From Luteococcus peritonei (GTDB lineage Bacteria > Actinomycetota > Actinomycetes > Propionibacteriales > Propionibacteriaceae): a DNA stretch of 64,000 nt. The first letter of the stretch is position 1. Each line of letters begins with the position of its first letter. Both the position numbers and the translations under genes were made by a program. The notes below the pieces were generated by a model. It was not told where the DNA came from. It saw only the letters and a program-made list of their open reading frames with translations, and ran no database searches. Positions 52,501 to 61,025 of the stretch are shown piece by piece. The stretch is taken from NCBI RefSeq assembly GCF_039526385.1, contig NZ_BAAAIX010000013.1, positions 124,001 through 188,000 of the forward strand, written 5' to 3'.

Positions 52501-53880
52501 GTGGCCAAGAAGCAGCGCACGCTGCGCTTCGAGATGCCCTTCACGATGGGCGACCCCAGCCTGGTCACACCCGAGCTGGGGATCGCCCGGGCCCAGCTGA
52601 AGGGCCGCAAGAACTCCTTCGCCATGGACATCACCCTGCTGGACAGTCCGGACCACCGGCTGCTGCGTGCCGGGATCGTGCTCGCCCACCGAGTGATCGA
52701 CGGCCTGGGCGAGTGGTATCTCGACGCCCCCGGCTGGGGACCGTGGCTGCCCACCCGTCGCACCGAGAAGCTGGGCGCGGCCGGCGACCTGCCACAGGAG
52801 TTCGCGGCGCTGGTCAGGCCCTTCCGGCGCCATGCCCCGCTCGGCCCGGTCGCCGCAGTGGGCTGCCAGCGTCGGGAATGGCAGCTGCTCGCCGAGCCGG
52901 ACGAACAGCTGGCCACCGTGCGCGACGACAAGCTCACCATCCGGCGCGGCGGGGTCACCACCGCCCGCTACCGCGAGGTGACCATCAGGCCGGAGCAGGC
53001 CATGACCCGCGCCCAGCGGGACCACATCGTCGACGCCATGCTCGCCGCCGGCGGCACCCCCGTCGAGGACTTCCCGTCGCTCGCCGAGCGGATCGGCGCC
53101 CCCGCCACCGGCCTGACCGACTTCCGCGGGCCCCGTCCGCGCGACCGCGACGCCAGCCTGGAGGGTTTCGTCAGCTGGCTGTTCAGCAAGCGGCTGGACG
53201 GCATCATGCGCGCAGACCTGCAGCTGCGCAGCGGCGGCAGCGACGACATGGATCTGCTGCGGGCCGAGCTGGCCGACCTGCGTCGTGAGGTGCGCAGCCT
53301 GTCCTTCGCCCTGGAGCCGCACTGGCGCGAGCAGATGGAGGCCGGCATCGAGGCCGTGCTGGGCACTCTGGCCTCGCGCGGCATCGCGCAGCTGGGCGAC
53401 GAGTACTTCACCGTGCTGGACATGCTGGTGGTGGCCATCCGCGCCCCCCGGCTGGGCGACCAGAGCCAGCAGCACGCCCAGGAGGCGCTGCTGCAGCAGG
53501 CCACCCGGGGCGCCACGATCCTGTTCGACCGGGCCCACGGGCTGAACCTGGCCGCCGCCGACGACCGGTGGGCCGCCACGCTGATGTCGGCCAGCCAGAT
53601 GCACGCCCTGGCGCGCACCCTGCGCCTGCTCTTCGGCAAGGGCGCCAAGCGGCTGGAAGCGACCCTGGAGGAGGCGCTGGCCCTGCTGCGGGCCGCGCAG
53701 ATGCCGCCCACCCTGCACGAACCGCACATCGACCTGGACTGGGACCCGGTGAGCGCCTTCCAGGAGGGCCGCCACTTCGAGCGTCGTCGCCAGGAGATCA
53801 CCGCGGCCCGGCGCCACTTCCTGGAACAGTGGCCCGACCTGGAGAAGCGGATCCGCAAGGCACGAAAGGCCAAGTCATGA
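52501..53880 (+). CDS. CYTH/CHAD-like protein, tentative
   Basis: This 459-residue protein is not firmly recognised. The first 210 residues have a CYTH-like layout: GIVLAHRVIDGLGEWYLDAPGWG, then LLAEPDEQLATVRDDKLTIRR and the TARYREVTIRP strand, which parallel the tunnel strands of triphosphate-tunnel enzymes. The second half is helical, with many Arg and His (for example EPHWREQMEAGIEAVLGTL and RHFERRRQEITAARRHFLEQW), as in polyphosphate-binding CHAD domains. The characteristic ExExK motif of CYTH is missing at the N-terminus (LRFEMPF instead). The GTG start lies 11 bp after topA, and its stop overlaps tmk, so it is in the topA-tmk-holB operon. Confidence 0.6.
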   Translation: MAKKQRTLRFEMPFTMGDPSLVTPELGIARAQLKGRKNSFAMDITLLDSPDHRLLRAGIVLAHRVIDGLGEWYLDAPGWGPWLPTRRTEKLGAAGDLPQEFAALVRPFRRHAPLGPVAAVGCQRREWQLLAEPDEQLATVRDDKLTIRRGGVTTARYREVTIRPEQAMTRAQRDHIVDAMLAAGGTPVEDFPSLAERIGAPATGLTDFRGPRPRDRDASLEGFVSWLFSKRLDGIMRADLQLRSGGSDDMDLLRAELADLRREVRSLSFALEPHWREQMEAGIEAVLGTLASRGIAQLGDEYFTVLDMLVVAIRAPRLGDQSQQHAQEALLQQATRGATILFDRAHGLNLAAADDRWAATLMSASQMHALARTLRLLFGKGAKRLEATLEEALALLRAAQMPPTLHEPHIDLDWDPVSAFQEGRHFERRRQEITAARRHFLEQWPDLEKRIRKARKAKS

Positions 53881-54554
53881 CCGAATCGGCAGGGCTCTTC
53901 GTGGTCTTCGAGGGCGGCGACTCGGCCGGCAAGTCCACCCAGGTGCGCCAGCTGGCGCGTTGGCTGGCCGCCGAGCAGCTGCCGCACCGGCTCACCCACG
54001 AACCGGGCGACTCCTGGCTGGGCCAGCACATCCGCACGCTGGTGCTCGACCCCGAGTCCGGAGACATCTCGGCGCGCGCGGAGTGCCTGCTCTACATCGC
54101 CGACAAGGCCCAGCACGTCGTGGAGGTGGTGCGCCCGGCGCTGGCCCGCGGCGAGGTGGTGGTCAGCGACCGCTATGTCGACTCCACCATCGCCTACCAG
54201 GCAGCCGGGCGGAACCTGCCCCCGGACGACGTGGAGACCATCGCCCGTTGGGCCACCCAGAGCCTGCGCCCCCACCTGACCGTGCTGCTCGACGTGGACC
54301 CGCGCCAGGCGGTGAACCGGATCGCCGCCAAGGACCGCATCGAGGCCGCCGGGGAGGACTTCCACCGACGGGTCCGCGAGGGCTTCCTGGCGCTGGCCGC
54401 GGCCGATCCCGAGCACTACCTGGTGCTGCCGGCACGTGACTCCGTGGACTCCATCGCGCGACGGGTGCGCGAGCGGGTCTCCCAGCTGCTGGAACAGCGT
54501 GCGGGTGGAGACGCGACGGAAATGTCGGAGCCCTCTGGCACGCTGGAGCCATGA
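53877..54554 (+). CDS. tmk: Thymidylate kinase
   Basis: This 225-residue kinase makes dTDP from dTMP. The P-loop is FEGGDSAGKSTQ near residue 11 (GDxxGKST, with Ser where Gly is common), the DRY motif is VVSDRYVDSTIAYQ, and the LID region near DRIEAAGEDFHRRV has the arginine pattern seen in Gram-positive enzymes. It is linked by ATGA overlaps to the gene before and to holB after it. The tmk-holB-ricT neighbourhood is conserved widely (as in Bacillus). Confidence 0.95.
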   Translation: MTESAGLFVVFEGGDSAGKSTQVRQLARWLAAEQLPHRLTHEPGDSWLGQHIRTLVLDPESGDISARAECLLYIADKAQHVVEVVRPALARGEVVVSDRYVDSTIAYQAAGRNLPPDDVETIARWATQSLRPHLTVLLDVDPRQAVNRIAAKDRIEAAGEDFHRRVREGFLALAAADPEHYLVLPARDSVDSIARRVRERVSQLLEQRAGGDATEMSEPSGTLEP

Positions 54555-55777
54555 GCAGCCCCCAGGAGACCCGCCCCGCGCCAGCAGCCGGCGTCTGGGC
54601 GGAGCTGGTGGGCCAGGACCGTGCCGTCCAGACCCTGCGCCGCGCCGTCAGTGGTGAGGCGCACGCCATGAGCCATGCCTGGCTGGTCACCGGCCCGCCC
54701 GGCTCCGGACGCTCCAATGCGGCGCGCGCCTTTGCCGCCGCGCTGCAGTGCCCCCGGGGCGGCTGCGGCGAGTGCAACGAGTGCCGCACCACCGTGTCGG
54801 GGGCCCATCCCGATGTGACGCTGGTGCGCACCGAGATGCTCAGCATCGGCGTCGACGAGGTGCGTGACCTGGTGCGTCGCGCCGCCATGAGCCCCACCAC
54901 GGGACGCCACCAGGTGATCGTCGTGGAGGACGCGGACCGGGTCACCGACCGCGGCGCGGACGCCCTGCTGAAGGCCATCGAGGAGCCAGCCCCCAAGACG
55001 GTGTGGATCCTGTGCGCACCCACCGCCGACGACGTGGTGGTCACCATCCGCTCGCGCTGCCGCAAGCTCTCGCTGGCCACGCCGAGCGACGAGGCAGTGG
55101 CCCAGCTGCTGGTCTGGCGCGACGGCATCGATCCGACGCTGGCGGCACACTCGGCGCGCGCCGCGCAGGGCCACATCGGCCGGGCGCGGGTGCTGGCCCG
55201 CAACGAGGAGGCCCGCAACCGTCGCCACGAGGTGCTCACCATCCCCGGGCGGCTGGCCAGCGTCGGAGCCTGCCTCACCGCGGCCGACAACCTGGTCAAG
55301 GCCGCCGCCGACGAGGCCGCCCGGTCCACCGCCGCCACCGACGCCGAGGAGCGCGCCAAGCTGGAGGAGGCGCTGGGCTTCGGTACCAAGGGCGCCCGGC
55401 CGCGCAATGCGCAGGCCGCGCTCAAGGAGCTGGAGGACCAGCAGAAGGCCCGCGCCAAGCGGCTGCAGCGCGACGCCCTCGACCGGGTGCTGACCGAGCT
55501 GACCACCTTCTACCGCGACGTGCTGGCCCTGCAGACCGGGGCCGTGGCGCCGCCGGTCTCGCCGCAGATGCTGCACACCGGGGTCGAGCCCAGCGGGCCT
55601 CACCTGATCAACGGCGAGATCCGCACCCAGTTGCAGCAGGTGGCGCGCAGCTCCACGCCGGAGCAGACGCTGCGCCGGATCGACGCGATCATCGCCTGCC
55701 GCGAGGCCCTGGAGACCAATGTGGCGCCGCTGCTGGCCATGGAGGCGCTGCTGCTCAACCTGGCCGACAAGCACTGA
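54551..55777 (+). CDS. holB: DNA polymerase III subunit delta'
   Basis: This 408-residue clamp-loader subunit works with DnaX and HolA. The AAA+ domain shows the P-loop-like GPPGSGRSNAARAFA with Arg in place of the catalytic Lys, a usual feature of actinobacterial delta'. A zinc module CPRGGCGECNEC, a Walker-B-like VIVVEDADRVTDRGADALLKAIEEP region (quoted in part), and sensor SRC in IRSRCRKL follow. The lack of Lys fits delta' being non-hydrolysing. It starts on an overlap with tmk. Confidence 0.94.
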   Translation: MSSPQETRPAPAAGVWAELVGQDRAVQTLRRAVSGEAHAMSHAWLVTGPPGSGRSNAARAFAAALQCPRGGCGECNECRTTVSGAHPDVTLVRTEMLSIGVDEVRDLVRRAAMSPTTGRHQVIVVEDADRVTDRGADALLKAIEEPAPKTVWILCAPTADDVVVTIRSRCRKLSLATPSDEAVAQLLVWRDGIDPTLAAHSARAAQGHIGRARVLARNEEARNRRHEVLTIPGRLASVGACLTAADNLVKAAADEAARSTAATDAEERAKLEEALGFGTKGARPRNAQAALKELEDQQKARAKRLQRDALDRVLTELTTFYRDVLALQTGAVAPPVSPQMLHTGVEPSGPHLINGEIRTQLQQVARSSTPEQTLRRIDAIIACREALETNVAPLLAMEALLLNLADKH

Positions 55778-55916
55778 GACCTCCCGCACGTACCGACCGA
55801 CCGCAGCACCACCCGATCCATCCGCCCCCGGGCACCGCAGTACCGACGCACCAGCAGGACCCCGTACCAGCAGGACCAGGCACCACCCCTTGTCACCGAC
55901 GACCACAGGAGCAGTC

Positions 55917-56666
55917 ATGGACCAGCGAGACCACGAGCAACAGCCCGGCACCCCCACCTGGGCCGACATCACCAGCGCCGATCCCGAGGCCGCCGCGAGC
56001 TTCCTCGAGCAGGTGCTGGGCTGGCAGGTGGACGACGGCAACGAGGAGCTGGGCGGCTACCGGGTGGCGATGAGCCAGCAGATGGCCGCCGGCGCGATCG
56101 CCCCCGCGATGCCCGCCGAAGGCCAGCAGCACGAGGGCGACGAGACGATCGTGTACCTGGCCACCGACGACGTCGAGGCCAGCTGCGCCCGGATCGACGA
56201 ACTGGGTGGCCAGGTGGAGTTCGGACCCCACGACGTCGCCGAGCTGGGCCGGATGGCCGTGGCCACCGATCCGCTGGGCAACCGCTTCGGCCTGTGGCAG
56301 GCCGGCAGCCTGGGTGGCTTCAGCGCCGTCAACGACCACGGCCTGCCCACCTGGTTCGAGGTGCGCGGCAAGGATCTGGACCGGCTCGGCAGCTTCTACG
56401 GCGAGCTCTTCGGCCTGGAGCTGGAGGACCGTGAGGTGAGCGGGCAGCGCTACCTGCTCGGTGAGGAGGTCGGCATCACCGACGCCGAACCGGGCTGGAT
56501 GGCCTACTACTGGGTGGACGACCTGGACGCCGCGGTGGAGACCGCCCGTGGCCTGGGTGCGGAGCTGGTGGCCGGTCCTGTCGACTTCCAGTACGGCCGG
56601 TTCGCGGACCTGCGGACCCCGGGTGGCGCCGCCCTGGGCCTGTTCCACCCCGGCGAGCGTGGCTGA
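55917..56666 (+). CDS. VOC-superfamily (glyoxalase/bleomycin-resistance-like) protein, two domains
   Basis: This 249-residue protein consists of two VOC modules (about 10-122 and 132-247). The first starts with PTWADITSADPEAAASFLEQVLGW and the second with PTWFEVRGKDLDRLGSFYGELFGL; each ends in a DPLGN or TPGGA-type strand with FGLW or LGLF. Such tandem VOC proteins act as lyases, dioxygenases or antibiotic-binding proteins; many actinobacterial ones are only known as stress or hydroxylase-like proteins. AGGAG precedes the ATG. The 139-bp spacer from holB contains a small ACCAGCAGGACC repeat but no gene. Confidence 0.88.
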   Translation: MDQRDHEQQPGTPTWADITSADPEAAASFLEQVLGWQVDDGNEELGGYRVAMSQQMAAGAIAPAMPAEGQQHEGDETIVYLATDDVEASCARIDELGGQVEFGPHDVAELGRMAVATDPLGNRFGLWQAGSLGGFSAVNDHGLPTWFEVRGKDLDRLGSFYGELFGLELEDREVSGQRYLLGEEVGITDAEPGWMAYYWVDDLDAAVETARGLGAELVAGPVDFQYGRFADLRTPGGAALGLFHPGERG

Positions 56667-56683
56667 CGTTCGCCCCCAGCGGA

Positions 56684-56715
56684 GCGACGGCCCGGGTGAG
56701 GCCCGGGCGCGTCGC
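56684..56715 (+). terminator. Terminator after the VOC gene
   Basis: A 7-bp inner stem (GCCCGGG), a one-base bulge and a 6-bp outer stem (GCGACG) surround a TGAGG loop. Confidence 0.65.
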
Positions 56716-56800
56716 CACCGGTGATCCTGTGGCCCGATGGGAGAATGAAGGTGTATCCGTGCGTCCTTCGGCGCTCTTCCCCGGACCAGAAGGAACCGAC

Positions 56801-57457
56801 ATGACCGACAACTACTACCGCGAACCCAAGGGCTCCACCGAGGCCACCCAGGTGATGGCCAGCGACGACGTGCGCGCCGCCCAGCAGGCCGCCGCCCAGG
56901 CCGAGGCCGACGACGCCGCCGCGCGTCGCGCCCAGGAGCGCGCCGACCGTGACCGGGCCCTGGGCCGGGTGCAGCGCAGCGACGCCCCCGATCCGGTGGC
57001 TCCCAGCTACGTCAAGCCCACCACCGACAAGTTCCCCGGCTCGCTGGGCCTGTTCCTGCTGCGCCTGGTGACCGGCGCCATCATGGGCATCCACGGCTTC
57101 CAGAAGCTCACCGACATGGGTGCCACCACCTCCTTCTTCAGCTCGCTGGGCCTGCCCTATGCCAACTACCTGGCCTGGGCCACCGGCATCGGCGAGGTGC
57201 TGGCTGCCGTCGCGCTGGTCTTCGGTGTGCTGACCCGCCTGGCGGGCCTGGGCACCGCGATCATCGCCATCGGCGCCCTGGCGCTGGTGAAGTGGGGCAA
57301 GCAGAACCCCTTCCAGTCGGGCCAGCCCGGCTTCACCGGCGAGCTGGAGCTGCTGCTGGCCGCCGTCGGCCTCGCCCTGTTCTTCCTGGGTGCCGGCCGC
57401 TGGAGCATCGACGGCTCGGTGCGCACCAGCCGCAAGAAGGCCAAGCTGGAGCGCTGA
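56801..57457 (+). CDS. DoxX-family membrane protein
   Basis: This 218-residue protein has a charged, Ala-rich soluble N-terminus of about 80 residues (with AAQQAAAQAEADDAAARRAQERADRD in pieces, likely helical) followed by a DoxX domain. That domain contains LGLFLLRLVTGAIMGIHGFQKL and then LPYANYLAWATGIGEVLAAVALVFGVL (quoted in part), with four transmembrane helices. DoxX proteins associate with oxidoreductases and may take part in redox detoxification; the mycobacterial DoxX works with superoxide dismutase and SseA. GAAGGA precedes the ATG. No partner gene is adjacent. Confidence 0.88.
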   Translation: MTDNYYREPKGSTEATQVMASDDVRAAQQAAAQAEADDAAARRAQERADRDRALGRVQRSDAPDPVAPSYVKPTTDKFPGSLGLFLLRLVTGAIMGIHGFQKLTDMGATTSFFSSLGLPYANYLAWATGIGEVLAAVALVFGVLTRLAGLGTAIIAIGALALVKWGKQNPFQSGQPGFTGELELLLAAVGLALFFLGAGRWSIDGSVRTSRKKAKLER

Positions 57458-57471
57458 ACCCCTGAACACCG

Positions 57472-57507
57472 CGAAGGCCCCGCAACCACATGGTTGCGGG
57501 GCCTTCG
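57472..57507. terminator. Bidirectional terminator between doxX-like and SDR genes
   Basis: A 16-bp perfect stem (CGAAGGCCCCGCAACC) closes an ACAT loop between these convergent genes. Confidence 0.85.
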
Positions 57508-57524
57508 TCGTGGTGAGGGAGGGA

Positions 57525-58388
57525 TCAGAAGACCGGCTTGCCGCCGGTGACGCCCAGCACGGTGCCGGAGATGTAGCTGGCCTCCTCGCTGGCCAGGAAG
57601 ACGTAGGCGGCGGCCACCTCGACGGGGTGCCCGGCGCGCCCCAGCGGGGTGTCGGAGCCGAAGCCGCTGATCTTCTCGGGCTGCATGGTGGCCGGGATCA
57701 GCGGGGTCCAGATCGGGCCGGGCGCCACGGCGTTGACGCGGATGCCCTTGGGGCCCAGCTCGGCGGCCAGGTTCACGGCCAGGTTGGTCAGCGCCGCCTT
57801 CGTGGAGGCATAGTCCAGCAGCGGCTCGCTGGGGGAGTAGGCCTGCACCGAGGTGGTGAAGATCACCGAGTCGCCGGGCGCCAGGTGCTTCTCGGCGGCC
57901 TTGACCAGCCAGAAGGGGCTGAAGACGTTGGTGGAATAGGTGCGCTCGATCTGTCCGTCGGGGAAGTCGGCCAGCTGGGTGTGGGTCATCTGGAAGGCGG
58001 CATTGGCCACCAGCACGTCGAGGCCGCCCATCTTCTCCACGGCGCGGTCCACCACGCGCTGGTTGGCCTTGGCGGTGCGCAGGTCAGCCTTGATGACATG
58101 GCAGGTGCCACCGGCCTGCTTGATGGCCTTCTTCGTGGCCTTGGCGTCCCCGGCCTCCTCGGGCAGGCAGGTGATGGTCACCACGGCACCCTCCAGGGCG
58201 CTGATGGTGGCCACCGCTCGGCCGATGCCGGAGTCGCCGCCGGTGATCAGTACCCGCTTGCCGTCGAGCCGGCCGCGGGGCGTCCAGGTGGACTCGCCGT
58301 GGTCGGGCTGCGGCTGGAGGTCGGCGGTGGTGCCGGGCCACTGCTGGGTCTGCGTGGGAATCCTGCTGAGCTTCGCGCGCTTGGTCAT
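57525..58388 (-). CDS. Short-chain dehydrogenase/reductase (YdaD/general-stress type)
   Basis: This 287-residue SDR has an N-terminal extension of about 40 residues (the QPQPDHGESTWTPRGRLDGK region) that marks the YdaD/GSP39 subgroup. The NAD(P)-binding motif TGGDSGIGRAVA, the NAA motif in LVANAAFQ, the catalytic Ser in FTTSVQAYSPSEPLL and the YxxxK pair in DYASTKAAL are all in place. The tail ends in GTVLGVTGGKPVF. Members are often induced by stress; the substrate is unknown. The ATG at 58388 follows a short AGGA site. Confidence 0.93.
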   Translation of the reverse strand: MTKRAKLSRIPTQTQQWPGTTADLQPQPDHGESTWTPRGRLDGKRVLITGGDSGIGRAVATISALEGAVVTITCLPEEAGDAKATKKAIKQAGGTCHVIKADLRTAKANQRVVDRAVEKMGGLDVLVANAAFQMTHTQLADFPDGQIERTYSTNVFSPFWLVKAAEKHLAPGDSVIFTTSVQAYSPSEPLLDYASTKAALTNLAVNLAAELGPKGIRVNAVAPGPIWTPLIPATMQPEKISGFGSDTPLGRAGHPVEVAAAYVFLASEEASYISGTVLGVTGGKPVF

Positions 58389-58438
58389 CAGGTCATCCTG
58401 CCGACTCCTGCGGGGACAGGACAACACCCTGGTGGCCG

Positions 58439-58444
58439 TAGTCT
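58439..58444 (+). promoter_or_regulatory. -10 element of leaderless ricT
   Basis: TAGTCT ends 7 bp before the ricT ATG at 58452, as at nth. Confidence 0.6.
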
Positions 58445-58451
58445 GGGGCGC

Positions 58452-59363
58452 ATGGCGCAAGTGATGGCAGTGAGCTTCGAGCAGTACGGGCAGCTGCACT
58501 ACCTGGATCCCGGTGCCGGCCAGTGGCGCGTCGGCGACCACGTCCTGTTCCCCACCGAGGCGGGTCCGGAGGTCTGCCAGGTGGTCTGGGCGCCCGAAGA
58601 GGTGGACGCCGAGAACCTGGTCGACCTGCCGGTCTGCCAGGGTCGCGCCAGTGCCGCAGACCTGCAGCGCGATGCCGAGAACCGTGCCCGCCGAGCCGAG
58701 GCCCAGGCCGTCGCCCGGGAGCTGGTGGCGCGCCATGAGCTGCCGATGAAGGTGGTGGGCGTCGACTGGATCGACCGCGGCACCGACTTCGACCTCATGG
58801 TGGCCATCTACTTCACCGCCCCCGGCCGGGTGGACTTCCGCGCCCTGATCGGCGACCTGGCCCGCGCCCTGCATGCCCGGGTGGACCTGCGGCAGGTGGC
58901 TGCCCGCGACGCGGCGCGGCTCACCGGCGGGATCGGCTCCTGCGGCCGCGACCTGTGCTGCGCCACCTTCCTGACCGACTTCGAGCCGGTCACCCAGCGC
59001 CTGGTCAAGGTGCAGAACCTGCCGCCCAACCCGATGGCCATCCAGGGTCAGTGCGGCAAGCTGATGTGCTGCCTGAAGTACGAGCACCCGCTGTATGCGG
59101 ACTTCGCCCGCACCGCGCCGGCGGTGGGCGAGAAGGTGGACAGCCCGATCGGCGAGGCCGTCGTGGTGGGCCACCAGGTGCCCGGGCAGAGCGTGACGGT
59201 GCGCAACCCGCAGGGCGAGGTGGCGCGCTGCCCGCTGACCGAGGTCTGCGTCACTTCTCGGCGGCGCAAGGAGCGACACTCCAAGCTGCGCCGCTCGGCT
59301 GCCGGCCGCGAGCGTGGCGCCGATGGCACTCTGGACGACGACGAGGCGAGGGAGAACCGATGA
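58452..59363 (+). CDS. ricT: PSP1-domain protein RicT (YaaT-like)
   Basis: This 303-residue protein matches RicT/YaaT, which in Bacillus forms the iron-sulfur Y-complex with RlbA and YmcA to help RNase Y. The PSP1 domain ends with the two cysteine motifs GGIGSCGRDLCCATFL and QCGKLMCCLKYE, cluster ligands in the family. The C-terminus has a basic, disordered tail. RicT partners are not in this window. The next gene begins on its stop codon (ATGA). The start is supported by a leaderless-type -10 element. Confidence 0.93.
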   Translation: MAQVMAVSFEQYGQLHYLDPGAGQWRVGDHVLFPTEAGPEVCQVVWAPEEVDAENLVDLPVCQGRASAADLQRDAENRARRAEAQAVARELVARHELPMKVVGVDWIDRGTDFDLMVAIYFTAPGRVDFRALIGDLARALHARVDLRQVAARDAARLTGGIGSCGRDLCCATFLTDFEPVTQRLVKVQNLPPNPMAIQGQCGKLMCCLKYEHPLYADFARTAPAVGEKVDSPIGEAVVVGHQVPGQSVTVRNPQGEVARCPLTEVCVTSRRRKERHSKLRRSAAGRERGADGTLDDDEARENR

Positions 59364-61018
59364 CGAGCACCACCTGGAGCGGCCGTGCGGCCGCCGTCCT
59401 GGCCGCGGGGGCGCTGGCCCTGTCCGGCTGCACCCCGACGCGGCCCAGCGGCCAGGAGAGCGCCTCCAGCCCGGCGGCCAGCGGCTCGTCGAGCCCCAGC
59501 GGCACCATCCCGCACGAGACGGGTGCCGAGGTGCGCACCACCGCCCAGGACGTCGCCGGCTTCGATCCCGCGGCCCACAAGACCATCCAGCGCTGGACCT
59601 CGCCGGACCGCACCACCGTCGCGTCCGAGGCGCAGCCCGAGGGCTTCGCCGCCCCGCCGCCCGGTCAGGGACGCCAGCGCTACCTGGACCAGAAGATCGA
59701 CTGGAAGAACTGCGACGCCGCCCAGTGCGCCAAGGTGCTGGTGCCGCTCGACTGGGACCACCCGGACGGCCCCGCCATCACGCTGAGCCTGAAGCGCAAG
59801 CCCGCCACCAGCGGCAAGGCCGCCGCCACCCTGTTCATCAACCCCGGTGGCCCCGGCGGCTCGGGCACCGAGATGGTGGACACCTTCGCCAACAACAACT
59901 TCGAGGACCACGACGTGCTGGGCTGGGACCCCCGCGGCAGCGGCGAGTCGACGCCGGTGCAGTGCGGTACCCCCGCCGAGACCGACGCCTACCTGGCCAC
60001 CGACAACTCGCCCGACGACAAGGCCGAGTGGGAGGCGCTGGTCAAGGCCAACAAGGACTTCGCCGCCCAGTGCCGCAAGGCCTCCGGCGCCCTGCTGGAC
60101 CACATCTCCACCATCGACAACGTGCGTGACCTGGACTACCTGCGCGAGCTGGTGGGCGACAAGAAGTTGGACTACCTGGGCATCAGCTATGGCACCTTCA
60201 TCGGCGCCATGTACGCCGAGATGTACCCGCAGCGCACCGGCCGCCTGGTGCTGGACAGCGCCGTGAACATCACCGAGGACGACTCGGTGATCCAGGCCAT
60301 GGGCTTCGACCTGGCGCTGAAGAACTACGCCACCTGGTGCGCCCAGACCACGTGCGGCCTGGGTGATGACCAGGCCGCGGTGATCACGTCGGTCACCGGG
60401 CTGCTCGGCCAGCTCGACGCCAAGCCGCTCAAGCACGGCAAGCGCGAGCTCACCCAGTCGCTGGGCGTCACCGGCATGGTCACCTACCTCTACTGGGGCG
60501 CGCAGGGCTACGAGCCGCTCACCCAGGCGCTGCTGGCGGTGCAGAAGGGCATCCCCGCGGGGCTGGTCTACACCGCCGACGCCATGAACGGGCGCAACAG
60601 CGACGGCAGCTACGGCCCGATGGCCTACGCCTTCCCGGGCATCGCCTGCGCCGACTCGGCCGATCCGGGCGAGGCCGGTGCCCGCACCGAGCTGGCCGCC
60701 GACACCAAGAAGGCCCCGATCCTGGCGCCCTACTTCGGCCCGAACCTGGCCTGCACCTTCTGGACCGCGCGCCCGGCGCCGCAGATCGACATCACCGGCA
60801 AGGGGGCCGCGCCGATCCTGGTGCTGGGCGCCACCGGCGACCCGGCCACCCCGTACCGCAATGCGCAGCTGATGGCCGACAAGCTCGACTCCGCCGTCCT
60901 CCTCACCTGGAAGGGCGCCGGCCACTCGGTCTGGGACCTGGGCAATGACTGCGCCAAGAATGCGGTGACCGCCTACGTGAACAAGGGCACCGTGCCCAAG
61001 GACAAGACGGTCTGCTGA
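59360..61018 (+). CDS. Lipoprotein peptidase, S33 alpha/beta hydrolase (tripeptidyl aminopeptidase-like)
   Basis: This 552-residue exported enzyme has a lipoprotein signal with lipobox LSGC (Cys24), a Ser-rich spacer, and an alpha/beta-hydrolase domain of the actinobacterial tripeptidyl-aminopeptidase type. LFINPGGPGGSGTEMV supplies the oxyanion region, LGWDPRGSGES follows, and GISYGTFIG carries the nucleophile. The acid is in LGATGDPATPY and the His in GAGHSVW. A C-terminal TAP-like domain with Cys pairs completes it. It should trim peptides at the cell surface. Translation begins on an overlap with ricT. Confidence 0.92.
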   Translation: MTSTTWSGRAAAVLAAGALALSGCTPTRPSGQESASSPAASGSSSPSGTIPHETGAEVRTTAQDVAGFDPAAHKTIQRWTSPDRTTVASEAQPEGFAAPPPGQGRQRYLDQKIDWKNCDAAQCAKVLVPLDWDHPDGPAITLSLKRKPATSGKAAATLFINPGGPGGSGTEMVDTFANNNFEDHDVLGWDPRGSGESTPVQCGTPAETDAYLATDNSPDDKAEWEALVKANKDFAAQCRKASGALLDHISTIDNVRDLDYLRELVGDKKLDYLGISYGTFIGAMYAEMYPQRTGRLVLDSAVNITEDDSVIQAMGFDLALKNYATWCAQTTCGLGDDQAAVITSVTGLLGQLDAKPLKHGKRELTQSLGVTGMVTYLYWGAQGYEPLTQALLAVQKGIPAGLVYTADAMNGRNSDGSYGPMAYAFPGIACADSADPGEAGARTELAADTKKAPILAPYFGPNLACTFWTARPAPQIDITGKGAAPILVLGATGDPATPYRNAQLMADKLDSAVLLTWKGAGHSVWDLGNDCAKNAVTAYVNKGTVPKDKTVC

Positions 61019-61025
61019 GCCGCGC

